64,000 bases of DNA from Helicobacter fennelliae (lineage in GTDB: Bacteria > Campylobacterota > Campylobacteria > Campylobacterales > Helicobacteraceae), in contig NZ_UGIB01000001.1 in assembly GCF_900451005.1 (NCBI RefSeq), forward strand, positions 1,860,001 through 1,924,000. Direction: 5' to 3'. This document shows positions 1 to 8,832 of this stretch, one piece after another. The position numbers were made by a program, and so were the translations under genes. How positions within the stretch are numbered: position 1 is the stretch's first letter; each line of letters opens with the position of its first letter. Under the pieces are notes generated by a model. The model did not search any database and was not told where the DNA came from. It saw nothing but the letters and a program-made list of their open reading frames with translations.

Positions 1-781
1 GTTTTTGGAGAAATTTCGCCATAGTCTTCAAAAGAAGCAAAAATGTCGGAGAATCCTGCCCCACGCTTGAAGCAATCGATCGTGAAAGGCTAACATAAAT
101 CAAAATCGAAGAATGATTAAATTCTTTGCAAAGCTCTTGCTCTTTTTGCAAAAACGAAGTGAAATAATTTTTGTTATACACATCAAGCGTGAGATCATAG
201 ACAGAGTTTTGGCTGATTGATTTGAGATTTCTATTGATTTTGGTGTAGAGATTTTGGATTTGCCCAAGCTGCTTGGAAGTTATATTTGTTACTTTATTAA
301 TGTCGCGCATAAAAAAATCCATGACATTTTTGAATACAAGCTTATTATCAGCTTGTGCCATATCTTTGGAATATCGTTTGACGACATTTTGAGAGATGAT
401 GAAGTTTTGATATACCACAGACATACAATTTAGCACCTGCTTAATGATTTTGAGGCTTTCGCCGACGGATTTTTCAAACACAAGCGCGCGGTTTTGAATG
501 TCTGATTGGAGGTTCATAATTTTTCGCACTTTTTCTTTTGTGCTTGGTGGCTCTTTTTCGAGAAACTTACCAAAATACAATTCATAATTTGCCGGCAAAC
601 AAGGCAAGGATTCTTGCTCCATAGCCTGAATGACACTTTGAGAAATTTGCTGGATTTTTTGAAAAAACTCATCGCGCGTTGGCTCTATATCGGTATTAGA
701 ATCCGGGACTTCTGGGTCTATGCCCGATAAAAAAGGATTTGTTTTGATATTTGAAGCTTTTTCTTGTAATTTATCTATCAT
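1..781 (-). CDS. Probable GGDEF-domain protein (diguanylate cyclase-like), N-terminal 260 residues
   Basis: An open frame starts at the ATG at 781 and runs off the left edge without a stop, so the gene is partial. The first 190 or so residues are helical and charged with no evident signal peptide. The following stretch (YDLTLDVYNKNYF, then ILIYVSLSR) resembles the opening of a GGDEF domain, whose usual form is D-x-LTGLxNRxxF. The normal LTGL and the metal-binding Asp look altered, so the domain may be degenerate. The catalytic GGDEF loop would lie outside the window. It is 39 bases downstream of clpP on the same strand and may be co-transcribed with it. Function as a c-di-GMP enzyme or sensor is inference. 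Confidence 0.55.
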   Translation of the reverse strand, partial: MIDKLQEKASNIKTNPFLSGIDPEVPDSNTDIEPTRDEFFQKIQQISQSVIQAMEQESLPCLPANYELYFGKFLEKEPPSTKEKVRKIMNLQSDIQNRALVFEKSVGESLKIIKQVLNCMSVVYQNFIISQNVVKRYSKDMAQADNKLVFKNVMDFFMRDINKVTNITSKQLGQIQNLYTKINRNLKSISQNSVYDLTLDVYNKNYFTSFLQKEQELCKEFNHSSILIYVSLSRSIASSVGQDSPTFLLLLKTMAKFLQK

Positions 782-820
782 AATTTTTATCCTTATTTTT
801 GTGCATTATTTTGGTATTTG

Positions 821-1408
821 TTATTTTATACTCTTTGTAAGGATTTTGTCGATTAAGCCATACTCTTGTGCTTCTTTTGCATTCATAAAAAAATCTCTCT
901 CTGTATCTTGAGCGATTCTTTTAAGCGTTTGATTTGTGTTTTTTGCCATAATTTCATTCAAAATAGACTTCAGCCTCAAAATCTCTTTTGCTTGGATTTC
1001 GATGTCTGTGGCTTGTCCTTGCGCGCCACCTAAGGGCTGATGGATCATAATGCGAGAATTTGGCAGTGAAAACCGCTTACCTTTTGTGCCACAACTAAGC
1101 AAAAATGCCCCAGCACTCGCTGCCTGTCCGATACAAATCGTGCAAACATCAGCTTGGATATAATTCATCGTATCATAAATGCTTAATGCACTTGTAATCA
1201 CTCCGCCCGGAGAGTTGATATAAAGATTTATATCTTTTTGGGGATCTTCGGCTTCTAAGAAAAGCAGTTGCGCTACAATCGATGAAGCGACCATATCATT
1301 TATCTCGCCACTAAGGAGGATCACACGATCTTTGAGAAGTCGTGAGTAAATATCATAACTTCTCTCGCCTCGCCCTGTTTTTTCTATCACATAGGGGATA
1401 TAATTCAT
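821..1408 (-). CDS. clpP: ATP-dependent Clp protease proteolytic subunit
   Basis: This is the serine peptidase core of ClpXP/ClpAP, which forms a double heptameric barrel in the cytoplasm and degrades unfolded and regulatory proteins. At 195 residues it has the normal family length. The catalytic triad is visible: Ser98 in GQAASAG, His123 in MIHQPLGG and Asp172 in the ERDFFM helix. The substrate strand NSPGG is at 65-69. The start ATG overlaps the tig stop by four bases (ATGA), which implies translational coupling, and the tig-clpP order is as in H. pylori. Confidence 0.97.
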   Translation of the reverse strand: MNYIPYVIEKTGRGERSYDIYSRLLKDRVILLSGEINDMVASSIVAQLLFLEAEDPQKDINLYINSPGGVITSALSIYDTMNYIQADVCTICIGQAASAGAFLLSCGTKGKRFSLPNSRIMIHQPLGGAQGQATDIEIQAKEILRLKSILNEIMAKNTNQTLKRIAQDTERDFFMNAKEAQEYGLIDKILTKSIK

Positions 1409-2808
1409 TCTTTTGCCTTTTTAGGTTTTTTAGATTCTGCTATTTTAGATTCTGTGGATTCTGCCTTGCTTGCAGAATCTGCTTTTACTTTTGCGCCCTT
1501 AGTGTCTTTGGTGTCTTTAAGATTTGCTTTTTCATCAAGAAGTCTTGTAAGCACGCGGTTTTCTATCATCGACATTTTGATTGCTGGAAGAAAATTATTC
1601 TCTTTATAATACACAATAACTTGTTGTGGATCTTGCCCGCTCATCATAGATTCATAATAAATCGCAGACATCACTTCATTATCTGTTACATCAATGTTAT
1701 TTTTCTTTGCCAATGCATCGATGATAAATGTAACTTTCACACTTTTGTGCGCCTCATCTCTAAATGTCTCGCGCTTTTCTTGTGCTTTTTTGGGGTCTTT
1801 TTGATAGACTGCAAGCTCATCTTTTGTGATTTGAGAGAGAGAGTTTCTAAATAGCATATCCATTTCTTGCTCGACAATCAAATCCGGCACATCAAAGCTA
1901 AAAGCTTTATTAAGCGCTTCAAGGCTTTTTTCTCTCATTTCTTCGCTGTAATATTTATTTTTGAGATCAAGATCAAGCTGTTTTTGTATATCTTGCTTAA
2001 GTTCATCAAGGCTTGCGTCTTCTTTATGGAGCACTTTTTTGGCAAATTCATCATTGAGTTCGATTTTTTCACGATCTTTGATTGCGTTGATTTTGACTTT
2101 AAAGGTTGCTTTTTTGCCTGCAAGATTAGCAGAGTGATAATCTTGTGGAAAATCCACTTGGATTTCTTTTTCTTCGCCGACTTTTGCGCCTACAAGCGCA
2201 TCTTCAAATCCGGGTATAAACTGATTGCTTCCTATATCAAGATCAAAGCCTTGAGCCTTTCCACCCTCAAAGGCTACATTATCGACAAATCCTTCAAAGT
2301 CAATGTTGGCTATATGCCCTTTTTTGACTACTTTGCTTGTAGAATCCACAATCGGTGCTTGCGATCGAGCAAGCATATCAAGTCGTTCTTGGATTTGCTT
2401 TGGTGAGGCTGTGGGGATTTTTGGCTCAGGGATAGATTTGAGCGCATCAGAGACATCAAATTCAGGCAAAATAGAGATTTTGATCTCTACATCGATATTT
2501 TTCTCACCTTTTTCAAACTTCGTAATTATCGGATCACCAATAAGTTGCTTTGCATCGATTTTTAAATCTTTGAGTGCGGTATTTAGCATATCTTGCACCA
2601 TTTCTCTTTGGGCGTCTTGCTCGATAGAATCCTTATATCGAGTTTTGACGATGCTTACAGGCACTTTTCCTTGTCTAAAGCCAGCCATTTTTATTGTTTT
2701 GCTTACTTTTTGTGCTATTTGGTTGAGTTTCTGCTCTAAGTCTTCAATCGCGATTAAGCCTTTTGCAAGAGCATTGGCAGTATTGATTCGTGTGGTTTGA
2801 ATGTTCAT
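1405..2808 (-). CDS. tig: Trigger factor, ribosome-associated chaperone/PPIase
   Basis: Trigger factor binds the ribosome exit tunnel and folds nascent chains. The N-terminal ribosome-binding domain carries the GFRQGKVP signature near residue 50. A FKBP-type PPIase domain follows (about 155-245), then the helical chaperone C-terminus. The start is set at MNIQTT because an AAAGGAG site (2813-2819) lies five bases upstream; a longer frame to 2823 has no such site. The product is 467 residues. The last 40 or so residues are a Lys/Ser/Glu-rich tail ([10 protein letters not shown] and onward) longer than usual. It is coupled to clpP by a four-base overlap. Confidence 0.96.
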   Translation of the reverse strand: MNIQTTRINTANALAKGLIAIEDLEQKLNQIAQKVSKTIKMAGFRQGKVPVSIVKTRYKDSIEQDAQREMVQDMLNTALKDLKIDAKQLIGDPIITKFEKGEKNIDVEIKISILPEFDVSDALKSIPEPKIPTASPKQIQERLDMLARSQAPIVDSTSKVVKKGHIANIDFEGFVDNVAFEGGKAQGFDLDIGSNQFIPGFEDALVGAKVGEEKEIQVDFPQDYHSANLAGKKATFKVKINAIKDREKIELNDEFAKKVLHKEDASLDELKQDIQKQLDLDLKNKYYSEEMREKSLEALNKAFSFDVPDLIVEQEMDMLFRNSLSQITKDELAVYQKDPKKAQEKRETFRDEAHKSVKVTFIIDALAKKNNIDVTDNEVMSAIYYESMMSGQDPQQVIVYYKENNFLPAIKMSMIENRVLTRLLDEKANLKDTKDTKGAKVKADSASKAESTESKIAESKKPKKAKE

Positions 2809-2866
2809 AACACTCCTTTGCAAATTTTAGTGAATTCTTTTATTTTAACTAAAAATACCAAAAAAC

Positions 2867-2876
2867 ATTATAAAAT
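2867..2876. promoter_or_regulatory. Overlapping divergent -10 boxes between tig and fliI
   Basis: On the plus strand TATAAAAT (2869-2876) sits 33 bases before the fliI ATG. On the minus strand TATAAT (2872-2867) faces tig. The two boxes share the same bases, so RNA polymerase could probably serve only one at a time. No clear -35 is seen, which is common for Helicobacter sigma80 promoters. Confidence 0.4.
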
Positions 2877-2909
2877 TCTGGAAATATTCTTAAGGGGCTG
2901 TGTATCGCA

Positions 2910-4232
2910 ATGTCATTAGAAGTGCTCAAAAGTAAGCTTAAACTTCGTCCAAATTTATCTCCACAATATGGCATCGTCTATAAAATAACACCAACAATCA
3001 TTTATGCAAAAGGCATTATTCCCTCCGTTGGTGATATTATAAAAATTATCCATAGAGATGAGAGTCAATCGCTAGGCATTGTTATATTAAGCGAGGAGAA
3101 TTCATTTGGATTTAGCCCGTTTTCTTTTGTCGAGCATTTTTCTATCAATGATATTGTATTTATCGAAAAAAACGAGCTTAGCTTTCCTGTGTGCGAGGAA
3201 ATGCTAGGAAGAGTTTTTGATCCATTAGGACAGCCAATTGATGACAAGCCAGCATTGCTAACCTCCACTTATGCGCCAATCATCGCCCCGCCTATCCGCG
3301 CGCTCAAACGAGGAATCATTGATGAAGTGTTTGATGTAGGGGTGCGATCGATTAATGGTCTGCTAACTTGTGGCAAAGGGCAAAAAATGGGGATATTTGC
3401 CGGCTCTGGCGTGGGTAAATCCACACTTATGGGAATGATTGTACGTGGTTGTAATGCGCCGATTAAAGTTATCGCACTTATCGGTGAGCGCGGTAGAGAA
3501 GTGCCTGAATTTATCCATAAATCACTCAATGGAAATCTTGAAAACACTATTTTGATTGTCGCGACAAGCGATGATTCTGCATTGATGAGAAAGTATGGCG
3601 CGTTTTCTGCTATGGCAGTTGCTGAATATTTTAAATCACAAGGCAGAGATGTGCTGTTTATTATGGATTCTGTTACGCGCTTTGCGATGGCGCAACGCGA
3701 AATAGGACTCGCACTAGGCGAGCCACCCACAAGCAAAGGCTATCCACCTTCAGTGCTTACACTTATGCCACAACTTATGGAACGTGCAGGCAAAGAAGAA
3801 GGCAAAGGCTCTATCACGGCATTTTTTACGATTTTGGTCGAGGGCGATGACTTAAATGATCCCATAGCCGATCAGGCACGAAGTATTTTGGATGGGCATA
3901 TTATCCTTGATCGAGGACTTACAGATGTCGGAATCTACCCACCTATCAATCTCCTCTCATCAGCTTCGCGCGTGAGTAATGACATCATCACCAAAGAGCA
4001 TAAATTATTGATTCAAAATTTTCGCCGCTATTACGCGCTTTTGAAAGAAAATGAGATTCTCATACGCATAGGCTCATACCAAAAAGGCTCTGATGCAGAG
4101 CTTGATTATGCTATGGAGATAAAGCCACTTATGGAAAATTTCTTAAAACAAAACGAAGATGAGATTGTGGATTTTGAGCATTCTATCCAAATGCTTAAAG
4201 AAATCTTTGCAAGCAAGCTACAACAAACCTAA
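2910..4232 (+). CDS. fliI: Flagellar type III export ATPase
   Basis: FliI is the hexameric ATPase at the cytoplasmic face of the flagellar export gate. The protein has 440 residues, the usual length. The beta-barrel N-terminus is followed by an F1-beta-like core with Walker A GSGVGKST (about 165-172), GERGREV (about 192) and the DSVTRFAMAQRE segment typical of the family. An AAGGGG site lies 12 bases before the ATG. The gene stands apart from other export genes, as is usual in Helicobacter where flagellar genes are scattered. The next gene downstream encodes an outer-membrane protein. Confidence 0.96.
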   Translation: MSLEVLKSKLKLRPNLSPQYGIVYKITPTIIYAKGIIPSVGDIIKIIHRDESQSLGIVILSEENSFGFSPFSFVEHFSINDIVFIEKNELSFPVCEEMLGRVFDPLGQPIDDKPALLTSTYAPIIAPPIRALKRGIIDEVFDVGVRSINGLLTCGKGQKMGIFAGSGVGKSTLMGMIVRGCNAPIKVIALIGERGREVPEFIHKSLNGNLENTILIVATSDDSALMRKYGAFSAMAVAEYFKSQGRDVLFIMDSVTRFAMAQREIGLALGEPPTSKGYPPSVLTLMPQLMERAGKEEGKGSITAFFTILVEGDDLNDPIADQARSILDGHIILDRGLTDVGIYPPINLLSSASRVSNDIITKEHKLLIQNFRRYYALLKENEILIRIGSYQKGSDAELDYAMEIKPLMENFLKQNEDEIVDFEHSIQMLKEIFASKLQQT

Positions 4233-4325
4233 ATCACACAAAAACAATAAATGATACGCAACATCTCAATAATCCAGAATCTAAAAACTCAAACACAATC
4301 AACACCAAATAAACACAGGACAAAT

Positions 4326-5840
4326 ATGAAAAAACAAAATACAAACCACACCATCTCTCAAATATTTTTAATAATGGCATTCATACTTCCACAAAACGTC
4401 TATCCACAAGCATTCCACCAAGCATTGCATAATGAAAGCTTGCAAGCAACACACCATAATCAGCAAAATCTAGATTCTGAATCATTGCAAATGCCTGCAA
4501 AACAAGCAAAGCAGAATCTAGATTCTATGCCATTTTTCGTCATTGCGAGGCGCGAAGCAATCCAGAATCCAGAATCCAGAATCCAGAATCCAGAATCCAG
4601 AATCCAGAATCCAGAATCCAGAATCCAGAATCCAGAATCCAGAATCCAGAATCCAGAATCTAAAACTCAAAATCTAGATTCTACGCAGAATCTAGCGACA
4701 CAAGAGCCCACTTTGACTACTTTAGCCACACAGCCACAAACGCAATCAAACACAACCCAACCTCAACCACAGCCATATTTGCAACCACGGCTACCACAAT
4801 CCGCAGAATCGCCACTTTATTTGCGATACAACTTAGGATTTGACTTTTTTCTTGACAATACCGAAGGAAGCGATCCGTATTGGGCTACGCGCACATTGTA
4901 TGCCATTCGTATCGCACCTGAGATTGGTATGGGTATCGGGCAGAATCACTCCATAATGTTTGGAGGATTTGCAATCCAAAATATGGGCGCAAGCACAATT
5001 CCGACAAAAGCCAACATATCGGCGTATTATCGTTATGAGGGGGAAATTTTTCGGGCGTATTTTGGGATTTTTGGCAGGAGATATTGGAGGGGTGAGTATC
5101 CATTAAGCTTTTTTCGTCAAGATTTTTTGTTTTTCAATCCAAACACAAATGGCGTACTTTTGCAATACATCTCACATCAAGATTCTGCGATAAATGGCTA
5201 TGCTGAATTTGTCTTTGATTGGTTTGGCGGGAATCTTGCGAAGCGATTTGATGAGTTTTTCGTCCTTGCAAGTGGCAAGGTACGTTTTTTGAATAATTAT
5301 GGCTTTGTAGGCGGGAGCGCTTTGCTCTATCATTTCAAAAACGATGAAGTGCTTTCACAAGATGGCGCATTTACGCCAAGCGGACTGCCTGATACACAGC
5401 TTATGGATAAAATCTATTACAACGCATATATCGGGGTTGATTTTGTGCCATTATTGCGCGCTATGCAAACAGCCCAAATCCAATTTGGCGCACTCTCATC
5501 AATCGAGCGCAAAAGGCGTCTAAGCGGACTGGGCGCATTTCATCATGCTATGGGCTATGAGGGCGGATTCAAGCTCCAATACAAAGGATTTGGGCTTGAG
5601 GAGAGTTATTATTTTGGTGATGGGCAAATGTACTATTATAGCGAGTATGGCGAGAATTTTTATGATGGCTTGCCTTTTTATCGCGCAGATCGCTTTAATC
5701 GCGTAAATGTGTTTTATGAATACCGCAATAATTGGCTCAAGGCAAATTTAAGCTTTATGTTTTTTTCATTGCCACAAACTTTCGCCTTGCAACAAATGCT
5801 TACTTTGAGCATAGACACGCACCGCCTTTTTGGTAAATAA
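4326..5840 (+). CDS. Phase-variable outer-membrane beta-barrel protein with heptapeptide repeats
   Basis: The start at 4326 is chosen over the upstream ATG (4251) because it is preceded by AGGA and opens a signal peptide: MKKQ, a hydrophobic ILIMAF-like core, then a VYPQA cleavage region. Residues up to about 155 are Gln/Asn/Ser-rich and low in complexity. They include a five-fold IQNPESR repeat encoded by CCAGAAT heptamers. The C-terminal 350 residues have alternating hydrophobic/aromatic strands (YLRYNLGFDFF, FRAYFGIFGRRY, FGLEESYYFGDG) typical of a Helicobacter outer-membrane barrel. The family was not identified more closely. As seven is not a multiple of three, each change in repeat number shifts the frame, so expression is probably switched. 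The array is in frame here. Confidence 0.75.
   Translation: MKKQNTNHTISQIFLIMAFILPQNVYPQAFHQALHNESLQATHHNQQNLDSESLQMPAKQAKQNLDSMPFFVIARREAIQNPESRIQNPESRIQNPESRIQNPESRIQNPESKTQNLDSTQNLATQEPTLTTLATQPQTQSNTTQPQPQPYLQPRLPQSAESPLYLRYNLGFDFFLDNTEGSDPYWATRTLYAIRIAPEIGMGIGQNHSIMFGGFAIQNMGASTIPTKANISAYYRYEGEIFRAYFGIFGRRYWRGEYPLSFFRQDFLFFNPNTNGVLLQYISHQDSAINGYAEFVFDWFGGNLAKRFDEFFVLASGKVRFLNNYGFVGGSALLYHFKNDEVLSQDGAFTPSGLPDTQLMDKIYYNAYIGVDFVPLLRAMQTAQIQFGALSSIERKRRLSGLGAFHHAMGYEGGFKLQYKGFGLEESYYFGDGQMYYYSEYGENFYDGLPFYRADRFNRVNVFYEYRNNWLKANLSFMFFSLPQTFALQQMLTLSIDTHRLFGK
4562..4659 (+). repeat. Fourteen perfect CCAGAAT heptamers
   Basis: The 98 bases are fourteen uninterrupted copies of CCAGAAT inside the outer-membrane protein gene. 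Three units (21 bases) encode IQNPESR. Loss or gain of one or two units moves the barrel domain out of frame, so this is a simple-sequence contingency locus. It is directly preceded by a piece of the dispersed ATTGCGAGG repeat. Confidence 0.95.
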
Positions 5841-5843
5841 TAT

Positions 5844-5860
5844 TTGGCATATAAATTGCT
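5844..5860 (+). promoter_or_regulatory. Sigma54 (RpoN) promoter of the rod-protein gene
   Basis: TTGGCATATAAATTGCT has GG at 5846-5847 and GC at 5858-5859 with exactly ten bases between, the -24/-12 spacing of RpoN promoters. It lies 33 bases before the start codon of a flagellar gene, matching the sigma54 middle class of Helicobacter and Campylobacter flagellar genes. Confidence 0.75.
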
Positions 5861-5892
5861 TAGATTCTGCAATACTCTGTAAGGACACAAAG

Positions 5893-6726
5893 ATGATTAA
5901 TGGCTATTATTCCACAACCGGCGGTATGATCACGCAATTTAATAGGCTTGATGTTATCTCCAATAACCTTGCCAATCTCAACACAAACGGATTCAAGCGA
6001 GATGATGTCGTGGTGGGAGATTTTTTGAGGTTGTATAAACAGACTCAAGACACACTTCCTATCAAAGACCACACGCGCGCTGCCGCACAATACCAAAACC
6101 GCAATCTTAACCGCGTGCCAAATATTTCTGAAGAATACACAGAGTTTGAAACAGGCGCGATAGCACAAACCGACAACCCATTAGATTTTGCGTTGCAAAA
6201 GCCAAATGCGTATTTTGCGATACAAACCCCAGATGGAATCCGCTACACTAAAGATGGAAGCTTCACTATCGATAATGATGGTTTTCTTAGCACAAAGCAA
6301 GGTTATCGCGTGCTTTCTCGCGCTGGGATTGAGAGCGAAGGGGGGATTTTGATCGCTCAAGGCTTGCAAGTTGAAGCAGACAAAAATGGCAATCTTTATT
6401 TTCGTAATCCCGGTAATGAAGAAATCAACGCTCCGATTGCAGGTGGAAGCCTAGCGATTGTGAGCTTTGATAATCCAAAATACCTCCAAAAAGTTGGCGA
6501 TAATCTTTTCAAATACCCCGATGAAAGACTTGATGACAGAATCATCGCCATAGATAATGGCTCTTTGGTGCAAGGATTTGTCGAAAAAAGCAATGTCAAT
6601 GCAGTCAAAGAAATGAGCGCACTTATCGAGACAAACAGGCTTGTAGATATGTATTCTCGTGCAATGCGCACTTATATGGACGACTTTGCGCCAGAGGCAA
6701 TTAGCAAACTCGCCGTCCGCGCGTAA
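5893..6726 (+). CDS. Flagellar basal-body rod/hook family protein (FlgG/FlgF type)
   Basis: The protein belongs to the flagellar axial family. It has the N-terminal signature SNNLANLNTNGFKRDD (about 24-39) and a C-terminal helix with the VKEMSALIETNRLVDMY pattern that packs with other axial subunits. The start at 5893 is preceded by AAGGA; the earlier in-frame codon at 5830 overlaps the previous gene. The 277-residue product matches the second FlgG-like protein of epsilonproteobacteria, often annotated FlgG1, FlgG2 or FlgF, so no symbol is fixed. A sigma54 promoter lies just upstream. The product is exported through the FliI-powered apparatus. Confidence 0.9.
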   Translation: MINGYYSTTGGMITQFNRLDVISNNLANLNTNGFKRDDVVVGDFLRLYKQTQDTLPIKDHTRAAAQYQNRNLNRVPNISEEYTEFETGAIAQTDNPLDFALQKPNAYFAIQTPDGIRYTKDGSFTIDNDGFLSTKQGYRVLSRAGIESEGGILIAQGLQVEADKNGNLYFRNPGNEEINAPIAGGSLAIVSFDNPKYLQKVGDNLFKYPDERLDDRIIAIDNGSLVQGFVEKSNVNAVKEMSALIETNRLVDMYSRAMRTYMDDFAPEAISKLAVRA

Positions 6727-6947
6727 TAAAATTTATCTTGTATTTATCTTGTGGCTTTATAAGTATTTTGTCATTGCAAATCTTAATCAAAGCCAGAATC
6801 TAACTTAATCATTGCAAGTGGTTATAAGGCTATGTAAGTGATTGTGGATTTTGGAGGGCAAGCTAGATTCTTATTTGTGATTTTAATGTAGCTTTTACAA
6901 AAACTCAGTAGAATCTAGCTTTTGAATTACAGCAAAATGGAGTGATC

Positions 6948-7631
6948 GTGCATATTTATATCATTAATCTCAAAAACCAAACCGCACGGAGAGCCAAAAT
7001 GGAGCAAGAGATCCAAAATCTCTGCCAAAATGCCACAGACAATCAAGCTATAAATGACACTAACACTATTTATTGGCATTTTTTTCAAGCAATAGAGTCA
7101 AGCGATGAAGTATTTGCCTCATACAAAACGCAGTATTTCAGCCCTTATAAATGCTATATGCTTCATGGCAGAATCCTAAGTGATAATGAGATCGCATGCT
7201 ATGCTTCGCATTATGAAATGTGGAAAGAATGCGTAAAAAGAGATGAGCCAATCATCGTGCTAGAAGATGATGTGGGGTTTGAGCCGTGCTTTTTGGAGAC
7301 AATCCAAACAATAGCAGAATCTAACTTTGCATTTGTGCGATTGTATTATATGGATAAAAAACGCGATAAATATGTCTATCAAATTGCAGATTCTAGATTC
7401 TACTATTCGCTCAAAAACACAAATGGCACGCAGGGGTATTATCTCACCCCAAAGGCTGCAAGGGCTTTTTTGAAGTGGAAAACTTGGGATAGCCCAGTGG
7501 ATATACAAATGGAATTTGTCTCACGCAATAAAATAGATAATATCATCTACAAACCATTTTGTATTTTTGAAAACCAATACTCTAAACACTCAACTATTAA
7601 TCGCTATTGCCCCCCCCTCAAAGGAATTTAG
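6948..7631 (+). CDS. Family 25 glycosyltransferase, phase-variable C-terminus
   Basis: A GT25-type enzyme (LgtB/Lex2B-like galactosyl/glucosyltransferase of lipooligosaccharide). It starts with the family signature HIYIINLKNQTARR, has the catalytic EDDVGFEP block at about 106-113, and ends near the GYYLTPKAARAF region. The GTG at 6948 is chosen because GGAG is five bases upstream; GTG 6942 is an alternative. A C8 tract (7610-7617) lies eight codons before the stop. As read the protein ends CPPLKGI at 227 residues. With nine C the frame continues to 7801, adding a basic tail. Confidence 0.88.
   Translation: MHIYIINLKNQTARRAKMEQEIQNLCQNATDNQAINDTNTIYWHFFQAIESSDEVFASYKTQYFSPYKCYMLHGRILSDNEIACYASHYEMWKECVKRDEPIIVLEDDVGFEPCFLETIQTIAESNFAFVRLYYMDKKRDKYVYQIADSRFYYSLKNTNGTQGYYLTPKAARAFLKWKTWDSPVDIQMEFVSRNKIDNIIYKPFCIFENQYSKHSTINRYCPPLKGI
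7610..7617 (+). repeat. C8 tract switching the GT25 tail
   Basis: Eight C close the short form of the glycosyltransferase. One more C joins the 57 or so codons to 7801, which have no start or ribosome site of their own and read as a Lys/Tyr-rich tail (IIKPFYR and similar). Seven C gives another early stop. Confidence 0.7.
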
Positions 7632-7833
7632 AGGATAAAAATCTAAAATATTCAAAGAATCTAAAAAAACTATTGATTCCATATAAAAATTTCTCATATA
7701 AAATCATCAAGCCTTTTTATCGCACAGCAATCCAACTTAGGCGAGCTTTATTTAAAATAACCTATTCTCCACCAAAATTTCCGCCTGCTTCATCGACTTA
7801 ATTATTAACTTTTGCATAGATTTTACGCAAGGA

Positions 7834-8832
7834 TTAAGTAGATTTTGGCTTGATGTGGGCTTTTGATGCCACATAAAACTCTATGCCTACGCTTTTTTGG
7901 ATTATAATCTTTCCGCACTCAATAAGACTTTGGAGGGATTGTAAAGATTCTTGGCTTAGCAAAAATGTGGCTTCATTAAGCGCAATAGGACGCGTGGCGA
8001 TGAGTTTATAAAGCTCATCTGCGGTGTAGGTTTTTGGCTTGAGCGGTTTTGCCGTGCTTGATTGTGATGATTCTTTGGATTCTTTAGGTGTTTGCGGATT
8101 TGTCGATCGTGTAGGGATATTTACATGCAGCCCTTCAAAAATTCTTGCAAAAGATTCTAGCCTCTCATGGCTGACACTTTTGACTTGATATGCGCTTGGT
8201 CTATCGATACTTCCTATATCGATTCGACTGACTTGGATCTCTCTTAGAAATGAAGCGATTTTGGCTAGATTTTCTTCATTATCATTAAATCCAGCCACAA
8301 GAAGCACCTCTGCCACAAGCTCACCTTGATATTTGCTCGCAAATTCTCTAATGCCCTCAAAAATATTCTCAAGATGTAAATTTTTGCTAGGACGATCTGT
8401 TTTTTTGTAGTCTTGCTCTCTTGCGCCATCGATAGAAAATTTCACAATATCAAAGAGCAAAAGTGCTTTTTGCTGCTCGTGAAATTTTGAGCCATTACTC
8501 AAAATCAAAGTCTTTATATGAGGTGGCAAAAAGCCCTTCACCGCACTTATCACTTCATATAGATATGGATAAAGTGTGGGCTCACCATTTGCGCTAAAAG
8601 TCAAAACATCAATCTCATCAGAATCTATACTCATCACAGCATCTCTTATCGCCTCAATCACCATTTCTTTTGGTATCACATCATTCATCATATCCACAGG
8701 CTTTGCTTTTTGCAATTCGCAATACACACAATCAAAATTGCATTGCTTTTTGTTTGGCGAGAGATCTACACCAAGTGATCGCCCAAATCGCCTTGAGCGC
8801 ACAGGACCAAAAACAATATTTGATCTAGGCAT
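7834..8832 (-). CDS. Radical SAM protein
   Basis: A 332-residue radical SAM enzyme with the CxxxCxxC cluster motif in CNFDCVYC near residue 33, preceded by the GPVRSRRFGRSLGVD segment typical of the COG0731 Fe-S oxidoreductases. The SAM-binding TFSANGEPTLYP strand follows near residue 80. Relatives include wyosine-type tRNA enzymes, but the substrate of this group is not established. The C-terminal 90 residues form a small helical domain. The gene overlaps topA by eight bases and follows it, the same pair as in H. pylori, so it is probably co-transcribed with topA. Confidence 0.88.
   Translation of the reverse strand: MPRSNIVFGPVRSRRFGRSLGVDLSPNKKQCNFDCVYCELQKAKPVDMMNDVIPKEMVIEAIRDAVMSIDSDEIDVLTFSANGEPTLYPYLYEVISAVKGFLPPHIKTLILSNGSKFHEQQKALLLFDIVKFSIDGAREQDYKKTDRPSKNLHLENIFEGIREFASKYQGELVAEVLLVAGFNDNEENLAKIASFLREIQVSRIDIGSIDRPSAYQVKSVSHERLESFARIFEGLHVNIPTRSTNPQTPKESKESSQSSTAKPLKPKTYTADELYKLIATRPIALNEATFLLSQESLQSLQSLIECGKIIIQKSVGIEFYVASKAHIKPKST

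Noticed and set aside
1342-2800. Plus-strand ORFs of 165-179 codons opposite clpP and tig
   Set aside because: Cys/Phe-rich or Ser-rich translations typical of antisense frames; the sense genes are fully conserved.
4562-4659. Tandem repeats resembling a CRISPR array
   Set aside because: The units are contiguous heptamers without spacers and lie within an open reading frame, so it is a simple tandem repeat.
7607-7801. Separate 64-residue gene after the GT25 gene
   Set aside because: It has no ribosome site, starts inside the C tract and is best read as the alternative-frame tail of the glycosyltransferase.
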